Positions 16,296 through 23,715 of a stretch of DNA of 64,000 bases are shown in pieces. A program made the translations under genes and the position numbers. The DNA comes from Arthrobacter caoxuetaonis (GTDB lineage: Bacteria; Actinomycetota; Actinomycetes; Actinomycetales; Micrococcaceae): positions 1 to 64,000 of the forward strand of contig NZ_CP099467.1 in assembly GCF_023921125.1 (NCBI RefSeq), given 5' to 3'. The first letter of the stretch is position 1. Every line of letters begins with the position of its first letter. The notes beneath the pieces are model-generated. The model was not told the DNA's origin, made no database searches, and worked only from the letters and a program-made list of their open reading frames with translations.

Positions 16296-16360
16296 GCGGG
16301 GCGCGCCGGAACTCTGTAAGTCTGGTAGTTCGGGGTCATGCTGATGTACGATGGTTTCAT
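16166..16360 (-). CDS. Candidate leader frame overlapping the rep start
   Basis: An ATG at 16360 is directly preceded by GGGAGGA and opens a 64-codon frame overlapping the first 130 bases of rep in another phase. The product has no recognisable fold. Because rep itself lacks a Shine-Dalgarno, ribosomes loaded here may feed rep. The distance between the Shine-Dalgarno and ATG is short, and the second ATG (16339) could be used instead. Confidence 0.35.
   Translation of the reverse strand: MKPSYISMTPNYQTYRVPARPACRRSMMTPLLSGLPWPRSWPASHVSACPRTAASPTLSVSNAT
16310..16325. repeat. Two inverted octads at the rep start
   Basis: ACTCTGTA and AGTCTGGT (TACAGAGT and ACCAGACT on the other strand) abut 15 bases before the rep GTG. 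Confidence 0.7.
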
Positions 16361-16559
16361 TCCTCCCAACAGGAATAGTGCGAAGGCTCTAAACGGCCTA
16401 AGCGAAGAGAGAGTCCCCTAAAGGGCTTTCTGGGCCGGATCTCCCTGCAAGGAGAAACGGCTTGGTAACTAAATCGACTTTCACCTGATCCGCCGGCAAG
16501 CAATCCAGGCGAAAGTCTCATACTTCGAAGGCCCGCTTCTATGCGGGCCTTCTGTATTT
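16347..16559 (+). ncRNA. Candidate counter-transcribed RNA controlling rep
   Basis: On the plus strand a TACGAT -10-like box (16347-16352) predicts a start near 16359, opposite the leader ATG and Shine-Dalgarno of rep. A stem-loop follows at 16476-16517, and a strong terminator hairpin at 16527-16552 ends in TGTATTT. The RNA would be antisense to the whole RHH-rep gap. The pLS1 family has the same order: copG, antisense RNA, rep. The -35 box is weak. Confidence 0.4.
16527..16559 (+). terminator. Intrinsic terminator between rep leader and RHH gene
   Basis: Ten-base arms (GAAGGCCCGC and complement), 6-base loop, then TGTATTT. The T-run favours plus-strand transcription. Confidence 0.75.
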
Positions 16560-16788
16560 AAGCGATACGACCGATAGGCAGTTCCTCCTGGCGGTTGATC
16601 GCGCTTAGATCGGTGTTCTCAATGCGGTCTTCGATTACGCTGGCCACCCAGTCGCTGACGTACTTGTAGCCCTCCGCGGCTGCGATGTCGTTGACGATGT
16701 CCGCGCGCTCGGTGGCGATGCGGAACCCGAAGAACTTACGGTCGCCCTTGGACTTGCGTCCGGGACGCTTCCGTACTTCAGCAGTCAT
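16558..16788 (-). CDS. Ribbon-helix-helix (CopG/Arc-like) regulator
   Basis: The 76-residue product has a basic N-terminus, a beta strand KFFGFRIA (about residues 18-25), a helix ADIVNDIAAAEG and a second helix VSDWVASVIEDRI. That is the RHH order. AAGGA stands 8 bases before ATG 16788. It precedes rep on the same strand with a 262-base gap, as copG does in pLS1-type replicons. It could repress rep, bind octads, or both. It is also a candidate for the protein that recognises octads across the plasmid. Confidence 0.7.
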   Translation of the reverse strand: MTAEVRKRPGRKSKGDRKFFGFRIATERADIVNDIAAAEGYKYVSDWVASVIEDRIENTDLSAINRQEELPIGRIA

Positions 16789-17024
16789 GATCTTGTCCTT
16801 AGAATTTCCGGCCCCTGGGGAGGGGCTATCGGTCCTTGATCAGTCTCAAAAGGCATCGGAAGGCCGGGTGGCCACAGAAAAGGTGTAGCGAATCTGTTTC
16901 CGATAACTCGAAGCTACCACCGGGTTTCAAACATGCCCGGTATTAAGAAAACAGAAACTACTTCGTGTCGCGTCACATGTCGTCGTGACCGCGGGCTCTT
17001 CGGCGGGACGTTCCGGCAACTGCT

Positions 17025-17036
17025 CTACGCATGTCC
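17025..17036 (+). promoter_or_regulatory. CTACGCATGTCC element before the desaturase gene
   Basis: 12/12 match, about 45 bases before TTG 17081. Confidence 0.6.
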
Positions 17037-17080
17037 CTGCCCAGTTAAGAGCAGCACCGCACAACGAGCATCGAGGAACG

Positions 17081-18148
17081 TTGAGAACATCTGAACCCGG
17101 CCGCAGTCCCAGGACGACAGCCACTGCCGGGTATTCAACCCTGCTGAAAACCATCAAGGCGGAGGGGCTCCTGGATCGGGCAGCCGGCTTCTACATCAAG
17201 GTCTTCTCGGTGCTTGCCGTACTGACTGCCGGAACGGGCGCAGCCATGGCGGTGATCGGCGACTCATGGTTCCAGCTCATCCCTGCTGCCGTCCTGGGCA
17301 TCCTCTTCACGCAGTTCGCGTTCCTTGCTCATGAGGCCAGCCACCGCCAGGTCTTTTCCTCCGGGCCGGCCAACGACAAGGCAGGGCGCCTCATCGCAAA
17401 CCTGATCGTAGGCATCAGTTACCAGTGGTGGATGAACAAGCACAACCGCCACCACGCCAACCCGAACACGATCGGCAAGGATCCGGACATCGAGCAGGAC
17501 ACCGTCTCCTTCCTGCCGGAGCAGGCGCAGGCCCGCAGTGGATTCATGGCCTGGCTGACCCGCCGGCAGGGATGGGCTTTCTTCCCGCTGCTGACCGGTG
17601 AAGGCGTGAACCTCCATGTCCAGTCCATCAAGTACCTGTTCACGGCCAGGAAGGTTCAGGGCCGTGCGACAGAACTGGCCATGGTCTTCAGCAGGCTCGG
17701 GCTGTACACCGCTGCGGTCTTCGTGTTCCTCCCGGCCGGCAAGGCTGCAGCATTCCTTGCCGTTCAGCTCGCTGTCTTCGGTGTGTACATGGGGGCGTCC
17801 TTCGCGCCGAACCACAAGGGCATGCCGCTCATCCCGGAGGGCTCGCGCATCGACTTCCTGTCCCGTCAGGTCCTCACGAGCAGGAACATCACAGGGCGGT
17901 TCACCGGGGTATTCATGGGCGGACTGAACTACCAGGCAGAGCACCATCTGTTTCCGTCCATGCCCCGGCCGCATCTGGCCAGGGCGGCGGAGCTGACGCG
18001 CGCGTACTGCCAGGAACAGAAAATCCCCTACACGGAGACCACTCTCCTGCGCTCGTACGCGAACGTCATCACCTACCTGAACAAGGTCGGCCTCTCCGGC
18101 CGTGACCCGTTCGAATGTCCTATGGTCAGCGCCTACCGGCCTTCCTGA
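17081..18148 (+). CDS. Membrane fatty acid desaturase
   Basis: The 355-residue membrane di-iron enzyme should insert a double bond into acyl-lipid or acyl-CoA chains. The three histidine boxes are present: HEASH (84-88), HNRHH (121-125) and QAEHH (285-289), with hydrophobic segments between them. This order fits the fatty acid desaturase type 1 superfamily, nearer to front-end or linoleoyl-CoA-like members than to soluble acyl-ACP enzymes. TTG 17081 with GAGGA just upstream is the best start after the CTACGCATGTCC element. Electron donor and regiospecificity cannot be told. On a plasmid it may adjust host membrane fluidity. Confidence 0.88.
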   Translation: MRTSEPGRSPRTTATAGYSTLLKTIKAEGLLDRAAGFYIKVFSVLAVLTAGTGAAMAVIGDSWFQLIPAAVLGILFTQFAFLAHEASHRQVFSSGPANDKAGRLIANLIVGISYQWWMNKHNRHHANPNTIGKDPDIEQDTVSFLPEQAQARSGFMAWLTRRQGWAFFPLLTGEGVNLHVQSIKYLFTARKVQGRATELAMVFSRLGLYTAAVFVFLPAGKAAAFLAVQLAVFGVYMGASFAPNHKGMPLIPEGSRIDFLSRQVLTSRNITGRFTGVFMGGLNYQAEHHLFPSMPRPHLARAAELTRAYCQEQKIPYTETTLLRSYANVITYLNKVGLSGRDPFECPMVSAYRPS

Positions 18149-18151
18149 GGT

Positions 18152-19090
18152 CTACCGGCGCCAACCCGGAAGCATTTCGTTGAGCATCCGCTCCCGCTCT
18201 TCAGTGAGCTTGGTGGCGGAGCGGCGCTGTGCCCTCACCCAGGCAGCGTGACTGGCCTCCACCAGATTCGCACTGTGCTGGGACGGGAAGCGGCGGTTGC
18301 GGCGCAGGAAGTCGGAAGTCCAGCGGAGGCGCTCCTTCCACACCTGCTCGCGCCCGCGGTTCCAGCCTGGGAGCCTCTCATCGAGTTCCCGGATCTGCTC
18401 GTTGGTCATGCGTGAGCGGTGTGTGCGCTGGGAGCTGAGCCATTCGGCAACCCGGTGCTCTTCGGGGTCGCTGGAGCCGGAGGTCGGGAACTTCCCGCCA
18501 AGGCGTTCGACGACGGCGGCCGCACGGTCCACATTCTTGGCCCAGGAGAGCGGGTTGGGGTCCCGCCAGTCCCGGTCCAGGGCGTCGAGGGCCCGGATGC
18601 GGTGCTCGGGCAGCCTGTCCTCGTTCTTGCGCTGGTAGACCAGCCAGCGTCCGTAGCTTGAGACCTCGTTGGACTCTTTTCCGGCTGCCGGCAGGCGTCC
18701 GTGCCTTTCCCGGTAGGCGCGCACCTCATCCAGCCTGGCCTGCCATGCGGCGTCCCTGGGGTCGCGCCATCCCGGCAGGTGCTCGTCGAGAAGGCGCGCC
18801 CTGAACTCAGGAAGGTCATCCTTGAAGCGGCGCTGCTCGTTCAGCCATCCTGCAAGACGCTTTGACTGTGGCCTGGACGGGTTGTGTGTTGGCATGGCGC
18901 CGTTGTCTGCGATGTATTCCAGGACTTCATTGAACCTGTCATCCCATGCCTCGCGGCGTGCGCGTCCCCAGTCTTCGGGTCCGGTCCGGGCAGGGCTGGT
19001 CAGCGCGACGGCGGGCTCGCCGTGGCGCGTCGCTGCGAACTGTCCGCCTGAAGGTACGCCCTTCGAAACGCGGTTTACGGGCTGTGTCAT
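18152..19090 (-). CDS. GGQFA-tagged protein with helicase-associated (HA) repeats
   Basis: The 312-residue product has the tag at residues 7-19 (RVSKGVPSGGQFA). Four helical repeats of about 65 residues follow, each with a leading W, a ..RLPA/RFPS turn, a LAxWLxxQR helix and a closing LPGWR or DWR. This is the helicase-associated (Myb-like) repeat, thought to bind DNA and usually attached to actinobacterial helicases. Here there is no helicase domain. The GCCGCACACA element is present but 23 bases from the ATG, three times the normal distance. The gene is convergent with the desaturase. Confidence 0.82.
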   Translation of the reverse strand: MTQPVNRVSKGVPSGGQFAATRHGEPAVALTSPARTGPEDWGRARREAWDDRFNEVLEYIADNGAMPTHNPSRPQSKRLAGWLNEQRRFKDDLPEFRARLLDEHLPGWRDPRDAAWQARLDEVRAYRERHGRLPAAGKESNEVSSYGRWLVYQRKNEDRLPEHRIRALDALDRDWRDPNPLSWAKNVDRAAAVVERLGGKFPTSGSSDPEEHRVAEWLSSQRTHRSRMTNEQIRELDERLPGWNRGREQVWKERLRWTSDFLRRNRRFPSQHSANLVEASHAAWVRAQRRSATKLTEERERMLNEMLPGWRR

Positions 19091-19113
19091 AGGCCCCCCC
19101 TATCCACTTCGCC

Positions 19114-19123
19114 TGTGTGCGGC
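19114..19123 (-). promoter_or_regulatory. Start-associated element with long spacer
   Basis: 10/10 match, but 23 bases before ATG 19090; a G-run follows next to the start. Confidence 0.6.
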
Positions 19124-19183
19124 GTCACGAAGAATCGGCAGGTCCCTGACATTTACCGTCACGAAGGGCAGAATTCCTTGCCA

Positions 19184-19215
19184 ATACTCCCAGTTACCCC
19201 ACTAATTGGGAGTAT
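19184..19215. promoter_or_regulatory. Inverted repeat over the fic-like start
   Basis: ATACTCCCA (19184-19192) is repeated in inverse as TGGGAGTAT (19207-19215) around a 14-base spacer. The right arm includes the Shine-Dalgarno and start codon of the gene at 19214. Confidence 0.65.
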
Positions 19216-20197
19216 GGGGGAAAACACTGCTCTGGACACTGCTGACGCTGCCCGGAACCGCCTTGTCCTGGACCTGCCGACACCGCTGCTCGCCGCGGCA
19301 GAAATGGCCGTCATCGAATTGGTCCGCTTCGACGCCGGGCACGGGCACCTGAAGGAACTGCTGACCCTCGCGGAAGCCGCCTCCAGCTGCGCCATAGACG
19401 GGATCCAGGCCAACGCGCGCGACGTGGCGGCAACTACCCTGGGGCCGGCGCCCGGCATCCCGGAAGCCGAACAGATCCGGTCCACAGCTCTGGCTGTCAC
19501 CCGAACCGAGCGCGGACAGCCGATGCTCAGCGTGCAGGGATTCGTCGAGCTCAACCGGACGATCACCCAGGCAACGCCTGAGGCCGACAGCCCCCATCTG
19601 GAGCCGCTGGCCAAGTTCCTCGGGCGCGCCGACGTACCGGTCCTTGTCCAGGCAGCCGAAGCCTACGCGCGGTTCGCAGTAGCTAACCCTTTCACCCGCG
19701 CCAACGGCCGGACCGGAAGGGCACTCATGCTGGCCATGCTCAGGTCCGCCGGCGTCACGGGGGAGTCAGTCGTGCCCATCTCGGCAGGCCTGATCAACAA
19801 CCCGCGCAGTGAGGCTGCCCGGACCGCCCACCGGCACGGAAACTCAATGCCCATCATCGAGCTATGTATCGAAGCAATCTTCAAGGCTCTGGACAGCAGT
19901 CTCCTGCTTGCCAAAGACATCACGGCCGCAGGTGAAATCCATCGCCAGCTGCTCGGCAGCACCAGGTCGCCTGCGGCCGCCGGCATCTCAGCGTCGCTCC
20001 ACAGGTCACCAGCCGTGAACGCTGCCACCACAATGGCCGCACTGGGCGTATCCGAATCGGCTGCCTACCGGGCCCTGGACCAGCTGACAGCCGCAGGAAT
20101 CCTGGAACCCGCACCCAAGGTCGCAGGGAAGCTCATCTGGGTAGCTCCGCACATAGTTGCTGCCCTGGACGCATTCCTCGCCAGGGCCACCCGTTAG
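19214..20197 (+). CDS. Fic-like protein with degenerate catalytic motif
   Basis: The 327-residue product has the Fic fold order. Helix AAEMAVIELVRFD leads to an inhibitor-like segment SSCAIDG (57-63), where E is replaced by D. The core motif reads NPFTRANGRTGR (158-169). The catalytic histidine of HPFxxGNGR is asparagine, and the acidic residue is also lost. The arginines and NGR remain. A C-terminal winged helix (around GVSESAAYRALDQLTAAGILE) could bind DNA. It is probably not an AMP-transferase and may be a regulator or a scavenger of a Fic partner. The intact Fic at 45845 is the nearest relative in the window. Confidence 0.8.
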   Translation: MGENTALDTADAARNRLVLDLPTPLLAAAEMAVIELVRFDAGHGHLKELLTLAEAASSCAIDGIQANARDVAATTLGPAPGIPEAEQIRSTALAVTRTERGQPMLSVQGFVELNRTITQATPEADSPHLEPLAKFLGRADVPVLVQAAEAYARFAVANPFTRANGRTGRALMLAMLRSAGVTGESVVPISAGLINNPRSEAARTAHRHGNSMPIIELCIEAIFKALDSSLLLAKDITAAGEIHRQLLGSTRSPAAAGISASLHRSPAVNAATTMAALGVSESAAYRALDQLTAAGILEPAPKVAGKLIWVAPHIVAALDAFLARATR

Positions 20198-20268
20198 GCG
20201 AGCTGAAGAGTCAGGGGCGGTCGGTAACGTTGTAGATGCACCATCCAGAACCATCGAAGGCACGCACC

Positions 20269-20634
20269 ATGAAATTGACGCTTGAGGAACTCATCCGGAC
20301 CTGCAAGGGGCAGCGATCGTATGAACAGCTCTCGCAGGACTGCGGCGGCAATCCCACAGCCGGCCGGATCCAGCAGATGGCCACCAAAACCCAGCATGCC
20401 TTCCCGGACCCGGAAACCATCAAGGCACTGGCCCGGGGGCTCAGGGTCGGAACCTTCGCTGTCATCGAAGCGTGCGCGGTGAGCTTGGGCATCAGCACCG
20501 AGAACAGGACACCTGCGCTGGCGCGGCTGCTGCCCGCCGGCGCCGATACGCTCACCGACGGGCAGATCAACGCTGTGCTGGCCACGGTGCACTGCTTCAT
20601 TGAATCCAACCGCCAGTACGCAGAAGCGAGCTAG
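20269..20634 (+). CDS. XRE-type HTH regulator
   Basis: The 121-residue product has an N-terminal helix-turn-helix of the form YEQLSQDCGGNPTAGRIQQM followed by PDPETIKALARGLRV, typical of Xre repressors and phage-type regulators. The C-terminal half is helical and may dimerise. ATG 20269 has GAAGG 9 bases upstream. An in-frame ATG at 20236, 5 bases after TAACGT, would give a leaderless 132-residue form. It lies 70 bases after the degenerate fic gene, so it may regulate or antidote it. Its stop overlaps the convergent gene by 4 bases. Confidence 0.72.
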   Translation: MKLTLEELIRTCKGQRSYEQLSQDCGGNPTAGRIQQMATKTQHAFPDPETIKALARGLRVGTFAVIEACAVSLGISTENRTPALARLLPAGADTLTDGQINAVLATVHCFIESNRQYAEAS

Positions 20635-21269
20635 CCGGCCGAACGGCCCCGCCACCCCGGGACGAGGTCATCGAGCTGAGCAGCTTGCGCGGCGCCCAGA
20701 CGCCCTTCCCGAAGCTTCTTCCGCTGGAATGCCAGCCAGGTATAGGTCCTCAACGCGGCTGGGTCCTTCACCCGGCTCGTGGGGAGCGCTCCCGCCGCAT
20801 CAACGTAGAGGCGCAGCTCGCGGACCCGTTCAGCCCACTTGAGCCGGTCAAGGTTCCTCCACCCGGGCAGGGCATCATCGAGTGCCTGGATCTGGTCGGC
20901 AGTCAGTTTCCCGGCCGACATCCGCGAACGCTGCCGCAGGAGCCATGGGCCGGCGCCTTCGCCGTTAGCCGGGATGTGGCCCCGTGACTGGTAGTCGAGA
21001 ATGGCTGCCGCCAGGTTGTTCTCCCAGGAGAGCTGCGTCTGGTTCGCCCGCCAATCGCCGTCCACACTGTTCAGGGCCTCCGCCCGGGACGGTCTGAGCA
21101 GGCCTTGTGCTTCAAGGCGCTGCTGGCGTTTGAGCCACTGCTGCAGTGCCCGTTCACGCGGGTGCCGGCCGCTATCCCCTGGAAGGGACCCGAACCGGGC
21201 CTTGAAGTCTATGAGCTCTTCAAGGGTCGACAGCCATTGCTGGTCGTTATGCGAAACGGGGGCGGGCAC
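20631..21269 (-). CDS. HA-repeat protein without tag
   Basis: The 212-residue product is made of three helicase-associated repeats, each with QWL/WENNLAA or WAERVRELR leading helices, a GxLP turn and LPGWR or VPGWR at the end. It resembles the tagged product at 18152 but has neither tag nor start element. GTG 21269 is the first start after an in-frame stop and lacks a Shine-Dalgarno. DNA binding is the expected activity of this repeat. No helicase gene is nearby. Confidence 0.75.
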   Translation of the reverse strand: MPAPVSHNDQQWLSTLEELIDFKARFGSLPGDSGRHPRERALQQWLKRQQRLEAQGLLRPSRAEALNSVDGDWRANQTQLSWENNLAAAILDYQSRGHIPANGEGAGPWLLRQRSRMSAGKLTADQIQALDDALPGWRNLDRLKWAERVRELRLYVDAAGALPTSRVKDPAALRTYTWLAFQRKKLREGRLGAAQAAQLDDLVPGWRGRSAG

Positions 21270-21290
21270 GTACCAACGTTAGCGGCTCGC

Positions 21291-22136
21291 CTACGAGATC
21301 TGACGGAAAGTGCAGCCAGAGATCGTGAACCCGGCCGCCCACTCAGGGACCGTGATGGAGAACTGGGGTGCAACGCTGATGAAGTTGTTCTCGATGATGT
21401 TGCCCTGGGCGTCGGAGATCTCCCAGTAGCAGTCGGTGACCTTCTCGCCTACGGACTGCCAGACACCGGGCTGCAGGTCCACGCCGATGAGGTACTTGCC
21501 TGGCCCGAACTGTCGCACTTCGGCTACGGCATTCTCGTTGGCTTCCTCCTCGGCAATCATCTGCTGGCCCGAGGCGATGGTCGCTTCGATGGCAGCTGCT
21601 TTCGGGTGGTCGGGGCAGAGCTTGTAGGCGCCCATGAGGTACTTCGCCTGGCCGCCGCTGCGGACATAGTCCACATAGATTCCTTCGGTGTTTGCGCAGA
21701 CACCGTAGAGATACCTCAGGTTCTCGGGGTCGTATCCCGGGCCGAAAGTAATCTCCATAGCCTCCTTCTCGACGTCGGACAGGACGCCGGAGGTCCGCAC
21801 CCGGCCTTCGCAGAAAGAAGATGCGGCAAGGCCCCAGACGGCCTGGACCGTAGCGAATTCCTTCTTCGTCCCGTCAACGGTGCAGTCCAGGACAACAGCC
21901 ATCCTGGGCTTGGCCGGGGGCTTGCTGGCAGTCGGAGTCGGCTTGGCCGTACGTGTGGGCGTCGGCTTGGGGGAGGGGGTCTTGCTCGGTGAGGCTGATG
22001 CCGAAGGTGTCGTGCGTGTGTCCGCCTCCGCGGTCGTGCCACTAACCCCGCGGTATCCCACGATGACGATCAGGACGACAAGCACAGCGATCACCAGAGC
22101 GCCGCCAAGCGGAACCAGCACAGCCTTGTTCTTCAT
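21291..22136 (-). CDS. Membrane-anchored extracytoplasmic protein
   Basis: The 281-residue product has a single N-terminal membrane segment (residues about 5-28), a Thr/Ser/Pro/Lys linker to about residue 77, and an extracellular domain with six cysteines. Its C-terminal part (YLIGVDLQPGVWQSVGEK, then CYWEI) is a beta-rich module like those seen in actinobacterial surface proteins. The last 30 codons are duplicated as a broken copy just upstream. Function is unknown; it is likely bound to the outer face of the membrane. Confidence 0.72.
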   Translation of the reverse strand: MKNKAVLVPLGGALVIAVLVVLIVIVGYRGVSGTTAEADTRTTPSASASPSKTPSPKPTPTRTAKPTPTASKPPAKPRMAVVLDCTVDGTKKEFATVQAVWGLAASSFCEGRVRTSGVLSDVEKEAMEITFGPGYDPENLRYLYGVCANTEGIYVDYVRSGGQAKYLMGAYKLCPDHPKAAAIEATIASGQQMIAEEEANENAVAEVRQFGPGKYLIGVDLQPGVWQSVGEKVTDCYWEISDAQGNIIENNFISVAPQFSITVPEWAAGFTISGCTFRQIS

Positions 22137-22344
22137 TTTTCTCCCCCTGGTTAGTACTCACCCGAGAATCTACAGCGGGAGACAGCGCCTGATGCGAATA
22201 AGAACGGATATTTCAGGCGCCCTGGTTGCCGGCTCAAAGGAGGAGTCGGCCAGGCGCCCTCCATCTGCTCATCCCCACGAAAGAATTCTTCAAGCAGGGT
22301 TCCCGGCGACTGTGGAGAACGGACGGAGGGCCGGCCGTTACGGG

Positions 22345-22445
22345 CTATCCGATCTGGCGGAAGGCGCAAGGCCTGGATGGTGAAGTCGGCCGCCCACTCC
22401 GGCACCGTGATCGTGAACTGGGGTGCAACGCCTCCACAGGGGTCA
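22345..22445 (-). pseudogene. Duplicated 3' fragment of the gene at 21291
   Basis: About 90 bases closely match the end of the neighbouring gene: VPEWAADFTI here against VPEWAAGFTI there, with the same GGTGCAAC stretch. The frame breaks after a few codons. It is a remnant of a tandem duplication or recombination. Confidence 0.7.
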
Positions 22446-22453
22446 ACGCGTTG

Positions 22454-23125
22454 CTATCGCATGGAAGGGTTCCAACCTGAAAAAGGTGAGGGTTTCGTGA
22501 GTACTTCTTCTACGCACCGGGCAGCGTTAAGTGTCCGCTTGCCATTATGCAGGCTGATGATCTGATGGGGCTCGGGATAGGTATCCCCGGTACCAGGCCA
22601 CCGGCCTGTCACCTCCACCACGCGCCCCTCCGCTGCAAAAACAACCATGCCCCTAGACACTTGCACCGACGGCAGCGCCTCAAAGTTACCCTGGGAGGTG
22701 ACCTGATAGTCCAGCTCCACGATGGGGCACGTCGCTTCGATCCGGTCGGTGACGTTGGCTGAACTGGCTTCGGACTCAAGGGGTCCGTAACGTGACAGCA
22801 CCTCAATCCTGCTGTAACCGTCGACCTCCTGCGTCCTGTTTGGGGGCCACTTGCACTCTTCGAAGACCTCTAAGAGCACTTCGCCCGTGGCTGATATGTG
22901 CTCTTCGCTGAACAGTTCCTCGGTGTGTTGCGAGGTCTGGTTCATCCCGTGCCGTTCCGTACAGCTGAGTATCTTCCCCGCGTAATAGTCGTCCCTGTTG
23001 AATCTCTCCTGGAACAACGGGGTGTTGCCCAGCAGGATCCCAGCTGTGACAGCAGCAGCAAAGGCTGTCAGAACGGCCGAGATCTGCTTCCACTTGATCC
23101 CGGTTGATTCCCTTACTGACCCCAT
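22454..23125 (-). CDS. Membrane-anchored hypothetical protein
   Basis: The 223-residue product has a short basic N-terminus and one membrane segment (about 13-33). The extracellular part carries four cysteines and a central beta-rich region (VVFAAEGRVVEVTGRW). Codon use is less GC-biased than in the neighbours. The start at 23125 has no strong Shine-Dalgarno. It is adjacent to the gene at 21291, which has the same topology, but shares no clear sequence with it. Confidence 0.65.
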   Translation of the reverse strand: MGSVRESTGIKWKQISAVLTAFAAAVTAGILLGNTPLFQERFNRDDYYAGKILSCTERHGMNQTSQHTEELFSEEHISATGEVLLEVFEECKWPPNRTQEVDGYSRIEVLSRYGPLESEASSANVTDRIEATCPIVELDYQVTSQGNFEALPSVQVSRGMVVFAAEGRVVEVTGRWPGTGDTYPEPHQIISLHNGKRTLNAARCVEEVLTKPSPFSGWNPSMR

Positions 23126-23402
23126 GGCGGCCCCTCTCGGTGAGGAGGGCAGTATGAACTGCCAGTGCCTTCCGCGGAAGTGTAGAAAAATCTCCCAGCC
23201 GGCGCGCTTCAGGCCTCTTCATCAGAGGAGTCGGCCAGCTGTACCCGATCTACTCAGCCGAACCACAAACATTCTGGAGTCTTTCGGGTATGCAAAAGCC
23301 CCCGCCGAATCGACGGAGGCCAGCAAGAGTGGATTAGCGGCCGGGGAAACGCTTCAACAGACCGGCGGCACGGGATTTCACAGCCTCGAAGTCTGCAACC
23401 AT
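23126..23402. other. Intergenic stretch with one terminator
   Basis: No supported gene. The only structure I see is the hairpin at 23294-23320. Confidence 0.5.
23294..23320 (-). terminator. Terminator of the small tagged gene
   Basis: An imperfect 10-bp stem (two mismatches) is followed on the minus strand by TTTTGC. Confidence 0.55.
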
Positions 23403-23609
23403 CTACATCTCCGGGTTCTCGCTCGAAGATACGCGTGTCGGAGCTTCAGCAGGCTTCGGAGCCTCCTGGACGGGAGCGGGTACGGGCTCAGCCGGAGCCG
23501 AGTGGATGGCCGAGACGGTGACGTCGGCTTCGTTTCGCTGGAGGGTGGTGAACTGGCCACCACCGGGGACGCCGGCAGGCACACGCGGCCGGAAAGGAGA
23601 ATCACTCAC
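23403..23609 (-). CDS. Small GGQF-tagged protein (68 aa)
   Basis: The tag RVPAGVPGGGQF occupies residues 9-20 and makes up almost a third of the product. A Pro/Ala/Val-rich, probably unstructured tail follows. The GTG start lies 5 bases after GCCGCTCACA, one mismatch from the usual element. With so little body, this is the nearest thing to an isolated tag in the window. It lies downstream of the restriction-modification operon on the same strand. Confidence 0.65.
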   Translation of the reverse strand: MSDSPFRPRVPAGVPGGGQFTTLQRNEADVTVSAIHSAPAEPVPAPVQEAPKPAEAPTRVSSSENPEM

Positions 23610-23614
23610 CCCAT

Positions 23615-23624
23615 TGTGAGCGGC
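23615..23624 (-). promoter_or_regulatory. Start-associated element, one mismatch
   Basis: GCCGCTCACA, 5 bases before GTG 23609. Confidence 0.5.
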
Positions 23625-23677
23625 GAGCATGCGAAACGCGCAGCTGACACGACTTCATGAAGCGCCAGGACACGGAG

Positions 23678-23705
23678 AAGGGCCCCGGCCGAAGCCAGGA
23701 CCCTT
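23678..23705 (-). terminator. Hairpin after res
   Basis: AAGGGTCC.GGC with a TTCG loop and complement, 10 bases after the res stop. No T-run. Confidence 0.5.
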
Positions 23706-23715
23706 CCATTGCTGC

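Noticed and set aside
16927..17157. 76-codon minus frame with CSLCG and GTC cysteines
   Set aside because: Zinc-like spacing is tempting, but it begins inside the desaturase gene, covers its start region and lacks an initiation site.
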